Part shown: piece by piece, positions 59,341-64,000 of the stretch
How positions within the stretch are numbered: the stretch's first letter is position 1
Layout of the letters: each line of letters opens with the position of its first letter
Origin: Marsupella aquatica
Taxonomy: Eukaryota > Marchantiophyta
Direction: 5' to 3'
Assembly: GCA_973895155.1 (NCBI GenBank)
Contig: OZ316897.1
Coordinates: forward strand, 4,464,001-4,528,000
Length of the DNA: 64,000 nucleotides
Notes under the pieces: model-generated
Database searches by the model: none
What the model saw: only the letters and a program-made list of their open reading frames with translations
What the model was told of the DNA's origin: nothing
Position numbers and translations under genes: made by a program

Positions 59341-59679
59341 CAAACATATCACACACCTCACCCCACACAAGGACTAAACACAGTCAAGTGGGCAGGCTAA
59401 AAAGGGCAAAACAATGAAAAGACAACAACCCAACCAAGACAAAAAGACCAGCAGAAATGAGGGCCAAACTCGAACCGAAGTACAGGGGGAGAGACTTGGG
59501 GCACTGTTTCGTTTTGACGCGTGGATCATGTCAGGAGAAAAGCTGGTTATCAAAATTAATATCATCGCCATGCTTCACACGGTGGACGGTTCCTCTTCGC
59601 CCAGCGCCTTCGCCCAATGGCGCAATCCCGGGGCGGCCCGCCCTTCCGACCGCCCCTGACGTGCGTTTTTTCTTACACA

Positions 59680-59860
59680 CTGTACTACTGCAGACAGTGT
59701 ACACCGATGTAGAATGGGATGCTGTCTTACTCGGGGGATAATTCGAGTCACAAGAGTAATACTGTAGAGACTGTACAGTGTATACACCGTCGGGATTCTG
59801 TCTTACACGCGAGAGAATCCGGTGTCACAAGTGTAGTGTATACAGTAGTGTACAGCACAA
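59680..59860. repeat. Diverged tandem duplication rich in GTGTACAC/GTATAC palindromes
   Basis: CAGTGTACACCGATGTAGAA, GGATGCTGTCTTACTCG and TCGAGTCACAAGAGTA are echoed by CAGTGTATACACCGTCGG, GATTCTGTCTTACACGCG and CGGTGTCACAAGTGTA about 75-80 bases further on. Confidence 0.6.
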
Positions 59861-60079
59861 AACACAAGCAGACAAGCACCAAAACACAAGCAGCAAAGTT
59901 CGTGTCCGCAGCAGTATTCCTGCCAGAGCAACGTCCTCCCCGATCGAGCTAGCTTTGGCGGAACCCGAGCTTCACATTGGGGATGGAGGTGCAGCCATGC
60001 AAGATTTAACCTGAAGGGCAACTTGACTCCCCTGAGTTTCCCCCTGATTCCCCTTGGACTCCCCCGGTCTAGCCAGCCG

Positions 60080-60265
60080 GTTTCCTGTTTGGGGTCACAG
60101 CCAGGCGGGGTTGGGGTCAGGATAGGGGCCGGGTCGGGTGGGTGGTGGGACCAGGCAAGGTCGGGGCTGGGCTGGGTCCAAAATGGCCAGGCCAGGGTTC
60201 GGGTGGGGGCTGGGTCGGGGATAGGGCCAGCCGGGTGGGTGGGGGACTGGGCGGCCGGATGATGG
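60080..60265. repeat. G-rich, strongly strand-skewed tract
   Basis: Nearly 190 bases of GGGT/GGGCT/GGGGA units on the plus strand have many runs of three to five G and high G-quadruplex potential. The open frames through it are compositional. It lies next to the MITE at 60.4 kb. Confidence 0.7.
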
Positions 60266-60421
60266 TTTGACAGGGTCAGGACCCCGCTATGTCCGTCAAG
60301 GCCAAACGGGGCAGCCATGAGGTCAGAGCCAAGCTTGCAGCAGCCTCCAAGCTCTGGCTATGGCACTGCAAGTGCTGCAGGGGAGAGACACAGTGGCGAG
60401 CAAAGGGGGAGCCAAGAGACT

Positions 60422-60691
60422 CAGGGCCGTCTTGCATGTCTTTGGTCCTTTGCACATCGGCCCTAAAATGAACTCGTGTCATGAGTTGAGGCAGCGAGAG
60501 GGCGCGGCAGTCCTGATGGCTTCTTTTGTGGAGATACAAGGGCAAGGGCCGGAAAATTTCCAGCCCTTGAGGTCCCGAACCTTTAAAATGTAATGAAACA
60601 AAACATTTAGTTTTAACTTTTCCCCGACATCTGTGGCTTGGTAAGGGCCGCAGTTTTCAGGACTCTTGCACATGCAAGACAATCCTCAGTC
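60422..60691. mobile_element. MITE, TGCATGTGCAAG family, copy 2
   Basis: This is the closest relative of the 19.3 kb copy. Shared landmarks in order are GTCTTGCATG, GGTCCTTTG, GGCCCT-AAATGAAC, GCAGTCCTGATGGC, GCAAGGGCAAGGGCC, GAAAATTTCC and ACATCTGTGG, ending CAGGACTCTTGCACATGCAA. The right terminal repeat is intact. The left one is altered after GTCTTGCATG. Confidence 0.75.
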
Positions 60692-60699
60692 TGTCCTGG

Positions 60700-62055
60700 G
60701 TAGACTGATGAGTCTCAGGAAGGGTTAGGGGTCCCTTATACACCACAACTCCTTTATATACTCTGAGTTGTGGTTTACTGCTTTTTGTTTTTTTCCTCTG
60801 TGGCCAATGTCACCTTGCATGAGGGAGAATATACATTTGTAATATTTCTAGATTAATTTTTTACCCTAAAATCTTCATAGATTTGAGAATATAATGGGTC
60901 CTGCCTAGGTGGGAAACTGGCTAAGACAACAAATGTACTATAACCATTTTTTGGCAAAACCGAGGAAGACTCTTTACATACATAGAATCTAGCAAACTTT
61001 GCGTGAAGGCGAGGAAGCTGAGAATTGTTGTATATCTAAATTTTCTACATTGATTTTGACTGTAACATCTCCTCAGATTTCAGGATGACTGTTAGACTCT
61101 ACCTAATTGCTTGATAGGTGGCTGCATTTGATGGAGATTCCAGACATCGTCCTTGCCGTCTTCAATCTTCAAGCGAATAATTAAAGCCAATTGCTGTCCA
61201 AGGCCAAAATTCTAACTCCCAAAATCAATGGAATGGAAAAACAAGGGGTAAATTTTGGGTTATGGGGAGAAGGTTAGATTCCACACCCCAGCCAGGACCT
61301 GAAAAACTGTATCTGAAAAAATTATATTAAATTCACAATTTTATTGTGACTGTGGGGACATAACTGAATTCCCCACAGACTATGAAGTCCGCACTGTGAC
61401 TACTATAAAGTCCCCACAGACTACTTCAAAATCCCCATGGTTTACTGTGAATGTAGGGACATAGTTGAAATTAGAGGTGTGAGTGGAAACCGGGTTGGGG
61501 CAGGTCACAATGGCCGGGCCAATGGCAAAGCAGACTTGAATAGGAAGTCTCAAAGCTTCACAATTATTCATAGTTACTGATGATGGCTTTTTGCCACAAA
61601 CAAAAGGCCATGGCTTTTTCTCAGATTTATGTGAAAATGTTTTTTTCACTTGCCTCTAGTGTGACTTTTTAATGGCATATGACCAGTCTTTATGGCAAAA
61701 AGTTATGGATCATGAATCCATTGTTTTCTCTGCCCATAACCTTAGTTACTAAGTTCAGGTCCATCATGAGATTTCAATCCCCCTAATAATCAAGTCCTGG
61801 TAATTGTACATCAAAATGGGACAACATCTGGTGATACACTATGTCACTCCATATCATGATAAACCCAATTATAGTTCTTAAATCACCCATTGTGAATTTA
61901 AATATATATCTGGCCATTGTTTTTTGATGTGCAATTACCCGGTCATCTAATATCTACCCACCTCCTTTTAGTTCAAAGAACTGGCACTCAGGTTAGTAAC
62001 GTGGGCACTAAGGCTACTATGTTGTAGATTTCCAATTCTAAGGCAGAAATAGAAG
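60700..62055. other. Repeat-like intergenic DNA, no gene seen
   Basis: CCCCACAGACTA and ATAAAGTCCCCACAGACT-type short repeats occur near 61365-61440. The 89-codon ORF at 61380-61649 is not recognised. Confidence 0.4.
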
Positions 62056-62059
62056 GGTC

Positions 62060-62365
62060 AAATCACCAAGTTGGAACCAACTGGCTTCATGGGGGATGAG
62101 CCTAGAATGGAGAGGTCCTAGGTTCAATCCCGCATCCACATGCAAGGCTTGTGGAGAGCGAGTGTGTGTGTGGGTGGGGTGTAGTGGTGAGAGTACTGGT
62201 TTCTCCTCATCCCTAGTTGGTCATTTTGGGGTTCTGGTCCAACCTTCTCTCACTCCTGGGCCCCTTGTATGACCTCCCATGTGGGCTACCCTACAAATGC
62301 ATGCTCCCTAGTTGAAGGTCTATCCTCTCTTGTATGGCATGCTCCAGCTTATTTTTAATTTTTTT
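62060..62365 (+). mobile_element. Possible tRNA-derived SINE
   Basis: An A-box-like TGGCTTCATGGGGG at 62082 is followed 39 bases later by a B box GGTTCAATCC at 62121, the spacing of an internal RNA polymerase III promoter. It continues with non-coding sequence and ends in an A/T-rich tail. The 3' part (ATGCTCCCTAGTTGAAGGTC, TATCCTCTCTTG) is repeated once more at about 62634-62672. A cloverleaf is not evident, so it is not called a tRNA. No target duplication was established because the tail merges with the next element. Confidence 0.4.
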
Positions 62366-63110
62366 AAAAATTTCTAGCCAGTGTGGCAAAAGTAGGCAGC
62401 TCTAATAGAAGAGATGCTAGGAATATTCTTTGTCAAATTTTCAGGATTGCATCCTGACCATCAGATATCCCTAAATATACGGATGATGGTTAGATTTTGG
62501 CGAATGGGGTCCATGATTAGATGGGAAAGTGGCTAATGGCATACAGAAAATGTAACCAATGTTAACCAAAAGTGGCTACCACTTTTGGGGGAGGGTGAAA
62601 TTTGGCTAAATCTTGCATCTAAAGAATTAGCTGGCATGCTCCCTAGTTGAAGGTCTATCCTCTCTTGGATGGGTCACTTTTGGCTTGCAAGGGCAAGAAA
62701 ATTCACCAAGTTGGTACAAGAAACACAGTACAATTCAAGCGGAGAAAAAGGTTGGCCCGCACCAGAATGAGGAGTGTTTGTCTTGAGTGTGGGACCTAGT
62801 ATTTTTTAAGTGCCAAATTCCACCTCCCCAAAAAGGTTCGCCAACTTTTGGCTAATATTCACTAAATTTTATTAACACTATTAGCCACTTTTTCACCAAA
62901 TCATGAACCCCAATTGTCAGAATCTACCGATCCTCCTTAATCTAAGGATATCTGGCGGTCACGATTTAATTCAGGACATTCTGATAGAGAATAATCCTAG
63001 AATCTACTCCCTCATAGAGTTAGAGAAGCTATTCAGCCAACATTCGCCACACTGGCTAAATAATAAAAAATCTTTAAAAATACGCTGGTGTGGGATGGAC
63101 TGTAGACCAT
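62355..63110. mobile_element. Long inverted-repeat (fold-back) element, ~290 bp arms
   Basis: The left arm (62355-62640), reverse complemented, matches the right arm (about 62803-63110) in order: CC-CCCCAAAA-GTGG, TTTTGG-TAA, ATTAGCCACTTT, AATCATG-ACCCC, TCTAACCATC against TCTACCGATC, GGATATCTG, GAATATTCCTAG against GAATAATCCTAG, GCCACACTGGCTA and TTTTTAAAAA. The arms are diverged but collinear. There is no coding capacity. Single-arm relatives lie at 56.5-56.8, 58.6-58.8 and 59.1-59.3 kb, so this is a family. A Mutator-like origin is possible. Confidence 0.65.
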
Positions 63111-63199
63111 TTTTAGGGGCAACTTACAAACAGTAGTTTGTAAGCAAAGCGAATCCGTCACCGCATTCTTCGTTGCTTTTGATGATGATGATACAGTCA

Positions 63200-64000
63200 T
63201 TTTACCCGAGTTGTGTGGGTGTGGCAGCGGACGGGGGAGCGCGGAATTGAGACGGGTTCACCTGCTTTTAGAATTTTCTTCGTAGACTTGCATCGGCTGC
63301 GGTCTACTGCGACTGTAGAGGAGAGAGATGGAGGTCGGAAGAGAAGGGAGAGAAGGGAGGAGGAGGAGGAGGAAGGCGGGGGAGGCCGAACTGTCTACGG
63401 GCGTCAAAGGACTTCAGGGTGTATGGGGAAACAGTCAGCAGCTAATTTTGTAGCTGCTGTGGCTGTGGTCATGCTGTCCCTTTTCGCTCTCAGCCTGGTG
63501 ATGAGAGCTTCGGCGGGCTGATTGTGAGTGCACCAAACTCGGACAGAGGGATCTGGAGCTCTGCACGAAGAAATTGTGACCATTCGGCCTTTTCATTTCG
63601 ACAGAGATGAAGATTTGGGGGGTCGGTAGACTTCGTGGCCATGGGTATGAGCGTTTTCTGCGTGGGAAGATGGGTGTGTGGGCAGCTGGGGGGCTAAGCA
63701 GCTGGATTTGAGGACATGCAGGAAAGGCTGAGCAGGCGGACGAGGAAGGAACGAGGAGGAGGAAGAGGAGGAGGACGAGGAAGTTGGGAGCGAATTGGAA
63801 AGCGTTGACCTGTGGATGAGGCGGGGGTTTACTCTTACACTCTTACGAGAGTTGAGAAGGAAGGAAGATTGTCGAGATTTGGACTTTTGGTACAACGGAT
63901 GGAAGAGAAGAGGAGCTTGTTGCCCCCAGCATCTGTCTCATGGCTCCAGTGGTGAAGTATTCTCGGTGGAAGTAGCTAGACTGGCCGAGGTCGGATGCGC
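63200..64000 (+). other. Possible 5' region of a gene running off the right edge
   Basis: The sequence becomes purine-rich (GAGGAGGAGGAGG tracts at 63345-63385 and 63740-63785) and GC-richer, as in plant leaders. Within it, 63423-63521 encodes a 32-residue peptide, MGKQSAANFVAAVAVVMLSL..., which is almost entirely a signal-peptide or membrane-anchor sequence. It stops soon after the hydrophobic run. It could be a short secreted peptide, an upstream ORF, or chance. No downstream coding exon was recognised before the window ends. Confidence 0.3.

Noticed and set aside
62082-62131. tRNA-like A and B boxes
   Set aside because: Not called a tRNA gene because no acceptor stem or cloverleaf could be drawn; treated as a possible SINE instead.

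Overview
This window is nuclear DNA from a land plant. Every gene family recognised belongs to plants, coding regions are split by short GT-AG introns, and most of the rest is AT-rich intergenic DNA packed with diverged repeats. Compact genes beside many old MITE-like elements would suit a bryophyte, lycophyte or fern. That placement is an inference; nothing in the window fixes the species.

Layout. (1) 1-696, + strand: the 3' part of a GT34 xyloglucan xylosyltransferase gene, cut by the window edge. (2) 2536-5555, - strand: a complete eight-exon COQ5 (ubiquinone C-methyltransferase) gene, convergent with the first. (3) 5.6-9.8 kb: repeats including a ~590 bp fold-back element. (4) 9854-11377, +: an intronless F-box/Kelch gene. 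(5) 11.4-22.8 kb: repeat-rich, with a decayed gag-like retrotransposon fragment near 15 kb, a MITE at 19.3 kb and a C-rich/G-rich tract at 20.7 kb. (6) 22780-25285, +: a two-exon GT92 (DUF23) glycosyltransferase with an N-terminal membrane anchor. (7) 25.3-38.7 kb: no convincing gene, but retroelement-like GC-rich blocks and a composite with two outward-facing Helitron-like ends and 35-36 bp minisatellites. (8) 38692-38886, -: a 64-residue cysteine-rich protein of a conserved plant family. (9) 39.1-42.2 kb: a broken PIF/Harbinger-type ORF1, a tandem repeat interrupted by a cleanly bounded 354 bp Helitron, and a ~163 bp tandem array. (10) 42931-50906, -: a complete eleven-exon ABCB (P-glycoprotein) transporter, 1384 aa. 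(11) 51-64 kb: MITEs (pogo-like, a TGCATGTGCAAG family, a long inverted-repeat family), a possible SINE, G-rich tracts and a possible 5' gene region at the right edge.

The genes are unrelated housekeeping, cell-wall, transport and regulatory genes. They do not form a pathway or cluster. GT34 and GT92 both fit Golgi polysaccharide synthesis, COQ5 acts in mitochondria, the ABCB protein in membranes, and the F-box protein in SCF ubiquitin ligases. I found no evidence of a new multi-gene system. The best new observations are structural: the Helitron insertion that interrupts a repeat unit exactly, the double-ended Helitron-like composite, the intronic hairpin in the ABCB gene, and several MITE families. 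Exon models were built by eye from splice signals, reading phase and remembered family conservation, without transcript data or database searches.
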